Shown: piece by piece, positions 7,180-14,981 of the stretch | Layout of the letters: the number at the start of each line of letters is the position of its first letter | How positions within the stretch are numbered: the first letter of the stretch is position 1 | NCBI RefSeq assembly: GCF_029968095.1 | Contig: NZ_JASCIR010000007.1 | Coordinates: 124,001 to 188,000, forward strand | DNA length: 64,000 nt | Source: Streptomyces solicavernae | GTDB taxonomy: Bacteria > Actinomycetota > Actinomycetes > Streptomycetales > Streptomycetaceae | Direction of reading: 5' to 3' | Program-made: the position numbers and the translations under genes | The notes under the pieces: generated by a model | Database searches by the model: none | The model's input: the letters and a program-made list of their open reading frames with translations, nothing else | What the model was told of the DNA's origin: nothing

Positions 7180-9654
7180 ATGAGCACCTTTCCGCCACCG
7201 GCCGAAGAGCTGCGCATCCTGGACCACGAGCTGGGCCAACTGGAGGCGCGCCGCACCCAGTTGCTGACCCGCCGGGCCTGGCTCGTCTCGGTCCTGGCAC
7301 AGCAGCAGCCGGCCCGGCCTCCGTTGCCGGCCCGGCCTCCCGCACCGGCCGGGCCGCCCACCGCGCCCCCGCCGCCGGGAACCGCACCCCGTCCGGCGGC
7401 GGCCGCGCCGCAGGCCTGGGGGCCGCGCCCGCACGCCGAGTCGTCGCCGCCGAGCGTCCAGAACGTCCTGTTGGTACTCGGCGGCCTCCTGCTGACCGTC
7501 GCCGCGCTGGCGTTCACCCTGGTCAGCTGGGGAAGCATGGGCATCGGCGGGCGCTCGGTCGTGCTCGGCGCGGTCACCCTGGCCGCGCTCGGCGTGCCGG
7601 TCCTGCTGCAGCGCCGCGGGCTCGCCGCGACGGCCGAGGCGGTCGCTGCGCTCGGCCTGGTCCTGACGGTCCTCGACGCGTACGCGCTGCACCGCGTCGC
7701 CGTGCCGGACGCGGACGGCGCCGCCTACACGGCGGTCGCCTCGGCCGTGCTCGCCGCCGTCTGGACCGGGTACGGACTGCTCCTGCCGAAGCTGCACGCG
7801 CCGCTGCCGGCCGCCGTCGTCGCGGCTCAACTCCCGTTGTTCTTCGGCGCGATCGCGGCCGAGGCGGACGCCCACGCGCTGACGGTCGCGCTGCTCGCCA
7901 CCGTCGCCGCGGACACGGCCCTCGCCCTGCTGGTCAAGCGGATGCCGGTCCGCTGCACGGCCGGCGGGGCCGCCGCGCTCCTCGGCGTGAGCGCCCTGGC
8001 GACGGCGACCACGCTGACCTGGACCGCATCCGACCCCGCCGAGGCCGCGCGGGCGGGCGTGCTGCTGCTGTTCGCCGCCGCGATCGCCCTGGGCGCGGCC
8101 CTGCGCACCCCGCACGCCCGCCTGTCCACCGCCTGCGCCGCGGTCGCCGGTCTCGCGACGGTCCTCGCGGCCGGCGGCTTCCTGCGCACGGCCGTCCCCG
8201 AGGAGTGGACGGCCTTGGCCCATCTCGCCTGCGGCATCGCCCTGTTGACCGCCGTACGCAGCAAGCTTCCGCAGGCCGTACGGCGCGGCCTGGCCGGCGC
8301 CGCGGCCGCGCCGCTGGCCGTCGCCCTGCTGTGGGCCGTGCCGGCCGCCCTCCTCTCCGTCGCGGGCCTTGCGACCTGGACGGAGCGGACGTGGACGGGC
8401 ACGCCGGCCCGCGTCTACCCGGACGGCCCGACGGCCGACGGCGCGGCGGTCCCGGTGACGCTGCTGGCGCTCGCCGCCACCGCCTGGGCCGCGCACCGCC
8501 TGACCCGGGCCGACGACGCCCGGCGCGCCTGGAGCACCACGGCCGCCTGCGCCGCCCCGGCCCTGCTCTGGTCCGCGCTCAGCACGCTGCCGCTGGCCCT
8601 CGGACTCCCGTACGCGGCCGCCCTCGGCACGCACACCGTCCTCGCCGTGGCGTCCCTGGCCGCGGCCACGGCACTGGCCCGCGCCGCGCGCCCGCGCCTC
8701 GCGTGGGTCCTCCTCGCCTGCGGTCTCGCGTCGGCGGCGGGTGCGGCGCTGCTGTCCCTCGCCACGGAGCCGGCGACGTTCGCGGTGCTCGGGGTGGTGC
8801 TGGCCGGCTGTGCCGCGGCCGCGGTGCTGCACGCGGACGACACCCGCCGGTCGGTCCTCGCCTGCGTCGCGACGCTCTGGGCCACGGGCCTGTCCGTCGC
8901 CGCTCCGGCCGCGCTCGGCCTGCCGCCGCACCGCGTCGCCCTCGCGGTCCTCGTCGTGCCCGTCGCGACCGCGCTGCTCGCGGCCCGCCTGCGCGCGCTC
9001 CACGTCGCCGTACCGCTGGAGATCTCGGGCGCCGGTGCCGCGGGCCTCGCCGTCGTCCTGTCCGGCCGGCACACCCCGAGCCTGGCCCTGACCCTCGCCC
9101 TGGCCGGCGTGATCGCCGCGGCGACGGCCCTGCGCCCGGACCGCCGCCCGGTGTCGTACGCCGCCGGGGCCCTGTTCGCCGCGGCGTGCTGGGTGCGCCT
9201 GGCCGCCTGGGACGTCACGGCTCCGGAGCCGTACACGCTGCCGGTCACGGTCCCGGCCCTCGCCCTCGGCTTCCTGCGCCGCCGCCGCGCCCCGGAGGCG
9301 TCCTCGTGGACCGCGTACGGGCCGGGCCTGGCCGCCACGCTGCTGCCGAGCCTCATCGCCGCCTGGTCCGACCCGCACTGGCTGCGCCCGCTGCTCCTCG
9401 GCCTCGCCGCTCTGACGCTCACCCTGCTCGGCGCCCACCACCGGCTGCAGGCCCCGCTGGTCCTCGGCGGCACGGTGCTCGCCCTGGTCGCGGCGCACGA
9501 GCTCGCGCCGTACGTCGTCCAGGTGGTCGGGGCGCTTCCCCGCTGGCTGCCGCCGGCCCTGGCCGGACTGCTGCTCCTCGCCGTCGGCGCCACGTACGAA
9601 CAGCGGCTGCGCGACGCCCGGCGGCTGCGGGACGTCCTGGGGCGCATGCACTGA
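7180..9654 (+). CDS. Large polytopic membrane protein (SCO7613 C-terminal-domain type)
   Basis: 824 residues. A soluble N-terminus (1-100) carries a helical stretch EELRILDHELGQLEARR and a Pro/Ala-rich linker. About 20 closely packed hydrophobic segments of Ala, Leu, Val and Gly follow to the end, with very short loops. No transport motif or catalytic residue stands out. The architecture matches the actinobacterial family annotated as SCO7613 C-terminal-domain membrane proteins, whose role is not known to me. There is no ribosome site before ATG 7180, so the message may be leaderless. A 15-bp-stem terminator follows at 9682. Confidence 0.85.
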   Translation: MSTFPPPAEELRILDHELGQLEARRTQLLTRRAWLVSVLAQQQPARPPLPARPPAPAGPPTAPPPPGTAPRPAAAAPQAWGPRPHAESSPPSVQNVLLVLGGLLLTVAALAFTLVSWGSMGIGGRSVVLGAVTLAALGVPVLLQRRGLAATAEAVAALGLVLTVLDAYALHRVAVPDADGAAYTAVASAVLAAVWTGYGLLLPKLHAPLPAAVVAAQLPLFFGAIAAEADAHALTVALLATVAADTALALLVKRMPVRCTAGGAAALLGVSALATATTLTWTASDPAEAARAGVLLLFAAAIALGAALRTPHARLSTACAAVAGLATVLAAGGFLRTAVPEEWTALAHLACGIALLTAVRSKLPQAVRRGLAGAAAAPLAVALLWAVPAALLSVAGLATWTERTWTGTPARVYPDGPTADGAAVPVTLLALAATAWAAHRLTRADDARRAWSTTAACAAPALLWSALSTLPLALGLPYAAALGTHTVLAVASLAAATALARAARPRLAWVLLACGLASAAGAALLSLATEPATFAVLGVVLAGCAAAAVLHADDTRRSVLACVATLWATGLSVAAPAALGLPPHRVALAVLVVPVATALLAARLRALHVAVPLEISGAGAAGLAVVLSGRHTPSLALTLALAGVIAAATALRPDRRPVSYAAGALFAAACWVRLAAWDVTAPEPYTLPVTVPALALGFLRRRRAPEASSWTAYGPGLAATLLPSLIAAWSDPHWLRPLLLGLAALTLTLLGAHHRLQAPLVLGGTVLALVAAHELAPYVVQVVGALPRWLPPALAGLLLLAVGATYEQRLRDARRLRDVLGRMH

Positions 9655-9681
9655 CGGGCCGCCGCCGGAGGCGGGAACGAC

Positions 9682-9716
9682 GAAGGTCCGTGAGACGAGA
9701 TGTCTCACGGACCTTC
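9682..9716. terminator. Strong terminator hairpin
   Basis: A perfect 15-base stem GAAGGTCCGTGAGAC/GTCTCACGGACCTTC with a five-base loop sits between the end of the membrane protein gene and the convergent tRNA-Val gene. Confidence 0.85.
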
Positions 9717-9723
9717 GGCCGGG

Positions 9724-9795
9724 TGGGCGATACTGGGTTCGAACCAGTGACCTCTTCGGTGTGAACGAAGCGCTCTCCCACTGAGCTAATCGCCC
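9724..9795 (-). tRNA. tRNA-Val(CAC), second copy
   Basis: A 72-base gene identical in every base to the one at 6483-6554, on the same strand, with anticodon CAC and no encoded CCA. The two copies are direct repeats 3.24 kb apart. Confidence 0.96.
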
Positions 9796-9892
9796 GGGCG
9801 CACGGAGAACATTACCGCACTTCAGACGGGCCTTGGACCACGCCTGCGAGCAGCAGCCCCACGCGTCGGCGGCTCCTCGGCCACTCGCCCGG

Positions 9893-10351
9893 TCACGCGT
9901 CGATCTTCCAGGGCATGACGATGCCGAACTCCCAGACGTAGATCCCGAGCAGGACGCCGACGATCACCAGGCCGATGGACGTCAGGATGATGTTCCGCCG
10001 CCGCACCTTGGGGTCGAGCGCCCGCTGCGCCGCCTCCGTCACCTTGCGCTTCGTCCAGCGCAGGACCAGCTGCGCCCAGACGAACTCCGTCGCCCAGATG
10101 GCCATGCCGCAGAAGATCACGACCCAGCCGGGCCCCGGCAACGGCAGCATGATGATGCCCGCGACCACCACGGCCAGGCCCACGATGAACACGCCGACCT
10201 GCCAGCTGATGTGCAGCGCCCGGCGCCTCTTGATGAAATGCGGCGCCTTGGACCCGAGCCCCTGCTCTTCCTGTTCGCCCTGCTCGCCCTGTCCGGCGGG
10301 CGGCGCGGCGGCCGGCTCCACCTCGTGGCGCTCGTCACTCCCCGTATTCAT
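9893..10351 (-). CDS. PGPGW-motif membrane protein (TIGR02611-like)
   Basis: 152 residues. A Glu/Gln/Pro-rich cytoplasmic N-terminus precedes two hydrophobic hairpins. The first contains the signature LPLPGPGWVVIF at the end of TM1-TM2; the second pair, near residues 120-145, ends IYVWEFGIVMPW. This is the small PGPGW/TIGR02611 membrane family of actinobacteria, with no known activity. ATG 10351 was chosen because the sequence upstream lacks coding character. It is divergent from ssgB across a 190-base promoter region. Confidence 0.85.
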   Translation of the reverse strand: MNTGSDERHEVEPAAAPPAGQGEQGEQEEQGLGSKAPHFIKRRRALHISWQVGVFIVGLAVVVAGIIMLPLPGPGWVVIFCGMAIWATEFVWAQLVLRWTKRKVTEAAQRALDPKVRRRNIILTSIGLVIVGVLLGIYVWEFGIVMPWKIDA

Positions 10352-10541
10352 ACCGCCAGACACTACCGGACGGAAACGCATCACCGGAATGGACGTATGA
10401 ACGAACGGCCCGACGGCTGTACGAGCTACCGAAAGCCGCTCAAATCCCTCAGAGGGGTTTACAACGGCACCGTAGGTGGCATGTCGATTTCGCCGACGTG
10501 CGAATCCCCGAGCGCACACTGAGCGAAAGGCCCTGGCGCTT

Positions 10542-10955
10542 ATGAACACCACGGTCAGCTGCGAGCTGCACCTGCGCCTCGTTGTGTCGAGCGAGTCCTC
10601 ACTCCCTGTACCCGCAGGACTGCGGTATGACACGGCCGATCCCTACGCCGTGCACGCCACCTTCCACACCGGAGCCGAAGAGACGGTCGAGTGGGTGTTC
10701 GCCCGCGACCTTCTCGCGGAGGGCCTGCACCGGCCCACGGGCACCGGCGACGTCCGTGTCTGGCCGTCCCGCAGTCACGGCCAGGGCGTCGTCTGCATCG
10801 CCCTGAGCTCCCCGGAGGGCGAGGCTCTGCTTGAGGCCCCGGCGCGGGCCCTGGAGTCCTTCCTGAAGCGGACGGACGCCGCGGTGCCACCCGGCACCGA
10901 ACACCGCCACTTCGACCTCGACACGGAGCTCTCCCACATCCTCGCCGAGAGCTGA
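10542..10955 (+). CDS. ssgB: Sporulation and cell-division regulator SsgB
   Basis: 137 residues, nearly word for word the SsgB I remember from S. coelicolor (SCO1541). SsgB is the most conserved SsgA-like protein. During sporulation-specific cell division it localises with FtsZ and is required to place septa in aerial hyphae. Recognisable stretches include NTTVSCELHLRLVVSSE at the start and FDLDTELSHILAES at the end. It is a soluble protein with no membrane segment. Start ATG 10542 is preceded by AAAGG at a slightly long spacing. In S. coelicolor, ssgB transcription has been linked to the stress sigma factor SigH; I cannot place that promoter confidently here. Confidence 0.97.
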   Translation: MNTTVSCELHLRLVVSSESSLPVPAGLRYDTADPYAVHATFHTGAEETVEWVFARDLLAEGLHRPTGTGDVRVWPSRSHGQGVVCIALSSPEGEALLEAPARALESFLKRTDAAVPPGTEHRHFDLDTELSHILAES

Positions 10956-11010
10956 CGAGGTTCCACGAGGCCCTACGAGGTCCTACGAGGCCCTGCGAGG
11001 CCCTACAAGG
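10951..11010. repeat. 10-bp tandem repeat after ssgB
   Basis: Six consecutive 10-base units ending in ACGAGG or GCGAGG (for example CCCTACGAGG) begin at the ssgB stop and run to 11010. No hairpin terminator is visible in this gap, so the array may simply be drifted spacer DNA. Confidence 0.75.
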
Positions 11011-11193
11011 AAAGCAGCCCGCAGCCGTCCGACTCGGGGAGACGGCGCGGGCCCGGACAACCGAATACGGCAGTTCCCGGCGCCGTCGCCGTGGGTTCGC
11101 CCACTGCGACGGCGCTGAGTTGTTCGAGTCGAGCCAGTAGCATCGGCCAGCATCAGCGGGCGGGCGCCCGACCCCAAGGCCAGGGAGCGATTC

Positions 11194-11754
11194 GTGCTGA
11201 TCACCCACGACTCCCGGTGTGCACTCGACGCGGTGTGCGCACTGGTGAACTCCGCGCCGGAGGACGACACCCCCGACGGACTCGCGGACGTCGCGGCCCT
11301 CGACGCGTTCGTACGGACCCACGCCATCAGCGACGTCGGACGGCTGACCGAGGACGATCTGGCGGCGGTCCGGGGCGTGCGCGGCCGGTTCGCCGAGGTG
11401 TTCGCCGCGGCCGACCCGCGCGCGGCCGCCAGGACCATCAACGACCTGGTCGCCGCGGCCGGCACCACCCCGAGGCTCACCGACCACGACGGCTACGACT
11501 GGCACGTGCACTACTTCGCGCCCGGCGCTTCCGTCGCCGACCACCTCGCCGCCGACGGCGGGATGGCGCTGGCCTTCTTCATCGTCGCCGGGGAGCAGGA
11601 GCGGCTGCGCCGCTGCGAGGCGCCGGACTGCCAGCACGCCTTCGTCGACCTGTCCCGCAACCGGTCCCGGCGCTACTGCGACAGCCGGACCTGCGGCAAC
11701 CGTCTGCACGTGGCCGCGTACCGGGCCCGGCGCAAGGAGGCCGCGGCGGGCTGA
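11194..11754 (+). CDS. CGNR zinc-finger (ABATE-type) putative regulator
   Basis: 186 residues. An N-terminal helical ABATE-like region (opening ITHDSRCALDAVCALVN) is followed by the C-terminal CGNR finger: CEAPDCQHAFVDLSRNRSRR, then YCDSRTCGNRLHVAAYRARR, with four cysteines and the CGNR signature. The family is thought to bind DNA through the finger while the N-terminus senses a ligand; the target is unknown. GTG 11194 is the start, with GGGAG six bases before it. It stands alone between ssgB and a small membrane protein gene on the other strand. Confidence 0.9.
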   Translation: MLITHDSRCALDAVCALVNSAPEDDTPDGLADVAALDAFVRTHAISDVGRLTEDDLAAVRGVRGRFAEVFAAADPRAAARTINDLVAAAGTTPRLTDHDGYDWHVHYFAPGASVADHLAADGGMALAFFIVAGEQERLRRCEAPDCQHAFVDLSRNRSRRYCDSRTCGNRLHVAAYRARRKEAAAG

Positions 11755-11806
11755 CCGGCCACGGGCGGCGGCGGGGATGCACGGACGGGATGCACAAGGA
11801 AGGCAT

Positions 11807-11959
11807 TCACAAGAAGTAGAGGTCGTGCATCGCCGCCGCCAGGAGCAGACAGCCGATCACCCCGAGGAAGATCATCAGGGGCGGCTGGGAGAGCGCGAAG
11901 AGGCAGCCTCGCGGCTCGGACGTGGGTGCGGGGGCCTGGCCCCGGGGTGTTTCCTGCAT
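11807..11959 (-). CDS. Small single-span membrane protein, 50 residues
   Basis: The frame translates to a polar Pro/Ser/Arg-rich head (MQETPRGQAPAPTSEPRG), then a hydrophobic segment from QPPLMIFLGVIGCLLLAAAM, and ends HDLYFL. The clean amphipathic layout and short Pro-rich head argue that it is a real gene rather than a chance frame. It has no enzyme motif. ATG 11959 has only a weak ribosome site. It lies just downstream of, and on the same strand as, the membrane protein at 12058-12486, so the two may be co-transcribed. Function unknown. Confidence 0.65.
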   Translation of the reverse strand: MQETPRGQAPAPTSEPRGCLFALSQPPLMIFLGVIGCLLLAAAMHDLYFL

Positions 11960-12057
11960 CTCGCGGCGATGATGGCGCAGGGCTCCGCGAGGGCGGGCTC
12001 AACACGCCCGGCACGGGCGGGAGTTCGCCGGATCACGTGGTCTTTTCCCGGCGGCTC

Positions 12058-12486
12058 TCAGATGCCGTGCTTCTTCAGAATCGCTTCGATGTCCGAGAAG
12101 TCGTCCGCGGGTGCGGCCTCGGGCTGCTTCTCCTTGCGCTTGGGTGCGGGCGCCGTCGTCGTACGGCCCGCGCCGAGGGAGGCCGCGGAGGCCTGCGGGG
12201 CGACGGCGTCCTGCTGCGTGGTGCGCGCGGCTCTGCGCCGCTCCACGGTGCGGGTCGTCATGAACAGCGCCCAGGCGAGCCCGAGCAGTCCGAGGCCGAT
12301 CCAGGTGCTCGGCTTGAAGACCAGGCCGGAGACCCACTCGACGGCCCCGGTCAGGACCAGGCCGATGGGGACGAGCGAGTACGCCGCGATGCGGGTCGCG
12401 GTCAGGAATCGCTTGCGGTACGCGGTGATCGCGGCGATGCCCAGGCCTGCCGCGGAGACGGCGGAGCAGATGGTCTCGGCAAGCAT
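12058..12486 (-). CDS. Membrane protein with charged C-terminal tail
   Basis: 142 residues. Three hydrophobic segments (about 2-22, 32-52 and 62-80) are followed by a cytoplasmic Arg/Ala/Gln-rich tail ending DDFSDIEAILKKHGI, which resembles a short interaction helix. ATG 12486 is preceded by GGAGGA at ideal spacing, which favours it over the ATG at 12528. No family motif is recognised. It is probably co-transcribed with the 50-residue membrane protein downstream. Confidence 0.75.
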   Translation of the reverse strand: MLAETICSAVSAAGLGIAAITAYRKRFLTATRIAAYSLVPIGLVLTGAVEWVSGLVFKPSTWIGLGLLGLAWALFMTTRTVERRRAARTTQQDAVAPQASAASLGAGRTTTAPAPKRKEKQPEAAPADDFSDIEAILKKHGI

Positions 12487-12607
12487 CCGGTCCTCCAGCG
12501 GGGCCTCGGGGTCACGTCCTCCCTCCATCGTGCACCGGCAAGGGTCCCCGGGGCCACGATCCGGCCGGACCTCAGGGAGATCTCCGGGTCCGTCTCCTCC
12601 GAAGGTC

Positions 12608-12657
12608 GGGGTCAGGTGGGGGTCAGGTCCGGGTCAGGTCCGGGCCAGGTCCGGGTT
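12608..12657. repeat. 11-bp tandem repeat upstream of the DsbA-like gene
   Basis: About four copies of GTCAGGTCCGG (one with GCCAGG, the first with GTGGGG) lie 35-85 bases before the start codon at 12692, in the promoter or 5' leader region. Confidence 0.75.
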
Positions 12658-12691
12658 GGGGGCCTTGCGGCACTCCTGTGAGACTGTCCCC

Positions 12692-13246
12692 ATGAGCGAC
12701 TCCTCTCCCCTCGAAACTCCCCTCGAAAACCCCCTCGACACGGCCGTCGAACCCGCCGCCCGCCCCGTCCTCGACGTCTGGTGCGAGCTCCAGTGCCCCG
12801 ACTGCCGCACCGCCCTCGACGACGTCCGCGCCCTGCGCGCCCGCTACGGAGACCGGCTGGAACTGCGCCTTCGGCACTTCCCGCTGGAGAAGCACAAGCA
12901 CGCCTTCGCCGCCGCCCAGGCCGCCGAGGAGGCCACGGAGCAGGGCCAGGCCTGGCCGTACGTGGAGGCGGTGCTGGCCCGCGTCGACGAGTTCGACCGC
13001 AAGGGCGAGGCGCTGCTTCTGGACGTGGCCCGCGAAATCGGCCTGGACGCCGAGGAGTTGGACACCGCGCTGATCGACGGCCGGCACATCCTGATCGTCG
13101 ACGCCGACCAGGCCGAGGGCAAGGCGATCGGCGTCACCGGCACCCCGACGTACGTCATCGGCGGCGAACGGCTCGACGGCGGCAAGAGCCAGGAGGGGCT
13201 GCGGGAGCGGATCGAGGGGATCGTCGACCGCCTGCTCGCCGACTGA
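12692..13246 (+). CDS. DsbA-family thioredoxin-fold oxidoreductase
   Basis: 184 residues. After a ~28-residue Pro/Thr-rich lead, VLDVWCELQCPDCRTAL gives the thioredoxin beta-strand and the active site CPDC near residues 35-38. The all-helical insertion (about 65-145) and the cis-Pro region VTGTPTYVIGGERLDG near the C-terminus are typical of DsbA/FrnE-like proteins. No signal peptide or lipobox is visible, so it is likely cytoplasmic and may act as a thiol oxidoreductase or 2-hydroxychromene-isomerase-like enzyme. The ATG 12692 start has a poor ribosome site. It converges on the GNAT gene at 13271 without an obvious terminator. Confidence 0.88.
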   Translation: MSDSSPLETPLENPLDTAVEPAARPVLDVWCELQCPDCRTALDDVRALRARYGDRLELRLRHFPLEKHKHAFAAAQAAEEATEQGQAWPYVEAVLARVDEFDRKGEALLLDVAREIGLDAEELDTALIDGRHILIVDADQAEGKAIGVTGTPTYVIGGERLDGGKSQEGLRERIEGIVDRLLAD

Positions 13247-13270
13247 AGCCGAGGCGCCAGAGCAGCGGCG

Positions 13271-14098
13271 TCAGAGCAGAGGTTTGTAGAGGTAGTACGA
13301 GAGCGGCTGGTAGCCCAGCGACTCGTACAGGCGCAGGGCCGGGGTGTTGCCCGCGAAGACGTTCAGGCCGATGGTGCCCGCGCCCCCGTCGGCCGCCTCG
13401 CGCTCGGCGAGGAGCATCAGGGAGCGGCCGTGCCCGTGCCCGCGGTGCCGCTCGTCCACCTCGACGTCGAAGACGAACGCGCCGTCGTCCTGCAGCGCCA
13501 GCCACAGCGTGCCGACGTCCGTGCCCTCGTGCGCGAGCACGCGCAGGAGCATGCCGGGCGTGGCCGGGCCGTCCGGCAGGAGGCGGGCGTGGTCGTGGTC
13601 CGACTTGGCGCGGGCCTGGTCCTCGGGGACGCCGCGCTCGATCCAGGTCTGCGCGTAGGAGGCCTTGGCGTCGGCCAGCCAGGGCACGTACTCGGCGTCG
13701 GACATCGGCCGTGCCACGGTGCCCGGCGGGAGCGCGGGCGGGCCGGAGGCGGGGAGCGGCTTGGCCATGCGGCGGTTGCGCTCCACGTACCCGAGGGCCG
13801 TGGCGAGGCCGAGGGCCGCCGGGGCGGCCGACGGGACCGCCGCCTCGACGCGGGTGCAGCCCCAGCCGCGCAGCACCTCCTCGGCGGCGAGCGCGGCGAC
13901 CGTGCCGCGCCCGCGGCGGCGGTCCGGCTCGTCGATCGCGAGGTGGCGGACGTGACCCACGGTGGGGCCGAAGACGGGGTGCGTGGCGAGTTCGACGGTG
14001 CCCACGGGGCGGCTGTTCACGCACACTTGGTAGGTGCGTGAACGCACTCCGTCCGTATCGCGCTGGATCGGCCCGGTCGGCCGCAGGGTGGTGGTCAT
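13271..14098 (-). CDS. Two-domain GNAT acetyltransferase
   Basis: 275 residues. Two GNAT-like domains lie in tandem. The N-terminal one has the acetyl-CoA loop region RRRGRGTVAALAAEE (about residues 60-75); the C-terminal one has VDERHRGHGHGRSLML and NTPALRLYESLGYQPL. The second has the better-preserved R/Q-x-x-G-x-G/A pyrophosphate loop, so it is probably the active one. The substrate is unknown. ATG 14098 was chosen over ATG 14134, which lacks any ribosome site. It is convergent with the DsbA-like gene. Confidence 0.87.
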   Translation of the reverse strand: MTTTLRPTGPIQRDTDGVRSRTYQVCVNSRPVGTVELATHPVFGPTVGHVRHLAIDEPDRRRGRGTVAALAAEEVLRGWGCTRVEAAVPSAAPAALGLATALGYVERNRRMAKPLPASGPPALPPGTVARPMSDAEYVPWLADAKASYAQTWIERGVPEDQARAKSDHDHARLLPDGPATPGMLLRVLAHEGTDVGTLWLALQDDGAFVFDVEVDERHRGHGHGRSLMLLAEREAADGGAGTIGLNVFAGNTPALRLYESLGYQPLSYYLYKPLL

Positions 14099-14159
14099 CA
14101 CGGGGTTTCTACCCGCTGCCGGGCTCTTCGTCATCCGAATTCGGACGAGCCGGGGACGC

Positions 14160-14981
14160 TCACGGGTCCAGGTCGGCGCCCGCCCGCTCGTCGAAGATCC
14201 GCATGGCCTTGGCGGTCACCGGGCCCTGGGCTCCCGGGAGTTGACGGTGGTCGACACGGTGGACGGCCTGGACGTCGCGGAGCGTGGACGTCAGGAACAC
14301 CTCGTCGGCGCGGTCGAGGACGTCGAGCGGCAGGTCGGTCTCGCGGGCGCCGGTCCACTCGACGGCCAGGGCGCGGGTGATCCCGGCGAGGCAGCCGGAG
14401 GCGACCGGAGGGGTGTGGATCTCGCCGTCGAGCACGACGAAGACGTTGGATCCGGTGCCCTCGCAGAGCTGCCCCACGGTGTTCGCGAACAGCGCCTCGC
14501 CGGCGCCATCTTCGTGCGCCCGCGCCAGGGCGACCACGTTCTCCGCGTACGAGGTGGTCTTCAGGCCGGTGAGCGCGCCGCGTTCGTTGCGGGTCCAGGG
14601 CACGGTGACCACCGCGGTGCTGTCCGGGCGGCGGACGGTCTCGCCGACCGCGACGACCAGGGTCTGGCCCTCGTCGCCCCGGTCGGAGCCGAGCGGGGCG
14701 AGGCCGCCGGTGTACGTGATGCGGAGTCGGCCGAGCGGCATCGGGTTGGCCGCGAGCACGGCGGCGCAGGCGCGGCGCACCTCGTCGAGGTCGGGCTCGG
14801 GCAGGCCGAGTCCGCGGGCGGAGCGGGCGAGGCGGTCGAGGTGGCGGGTGAGCGCGAAGGCCTGCCCGTCCATGGCCTTGAGGGTCTCGAACACCCCGTC
14901 GCCCACGGTCATGCCGTGGTCGAGGACCGACACCCGCGCAGTGTCGAGCTCCTGCAGCTCGCCGTTGAGCCAGATCTTCAC
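14160..14981 (-). CDS. pabC: Aminodeoxychorismate lyase (class IV aminotransferase)
   Basis: 273 residues. A branched-chain-aminotransferase-type PLP fold: VSVLDHGMTVGDGVFETLKA near the N-terminus, the PLP lysine in GLKTTSYAENV, and TGSNVFVVLDGEI. Next to pabB the expected reaction is elimination of pyruvate from 4-amino-4-deoxychorismate to give p-aminobenzoate for folate. Start GTG 14981 has GGGAGGA nearby and overlaps the pabB stop by four bases (GTGA), so the two are translationally coupled. A D-amino-acid transaminase role is the alternative, but context favours PabC. Confidence 0.92.
   Translation of the reverse strand: MKIWLNGELQELDTARVSVLDHGMTVGDGVFETLKAMDGQAFALTRHLDRLARSARGLGLPEPDLDEVRRACAAVLAANPMPLGRLRITYTGGLAPLGSDRGDEGQTLVVAVGETVRRPDSTAVVTVPWTRNERGALTGLKTTSYAENVVALARAHEDGAGEALFANTVGQLCEGTGSNVFVVLDGEIHTPPVASGCLAGITRALAVEWTGARETDLPLDVLDRADEVFLTSTLRDVQAVHRVDHRQLPGAQGPVTAKAMRIFDERAGADLDP

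Noticed and set aside
6904..9708. Long minus-strand frame opposite the large membrane protein
   Set aside because: Gln/Arg/Gly-rich translation without domains; the plus-strand frame has clear transmembrane periodicity.
10351..10541. SigH-type promoter of ssgB
   Set aside because: A GTTT near 10457 exists, but the spaced -10 match (GGTGGC) is poor, so I did not annotate it.
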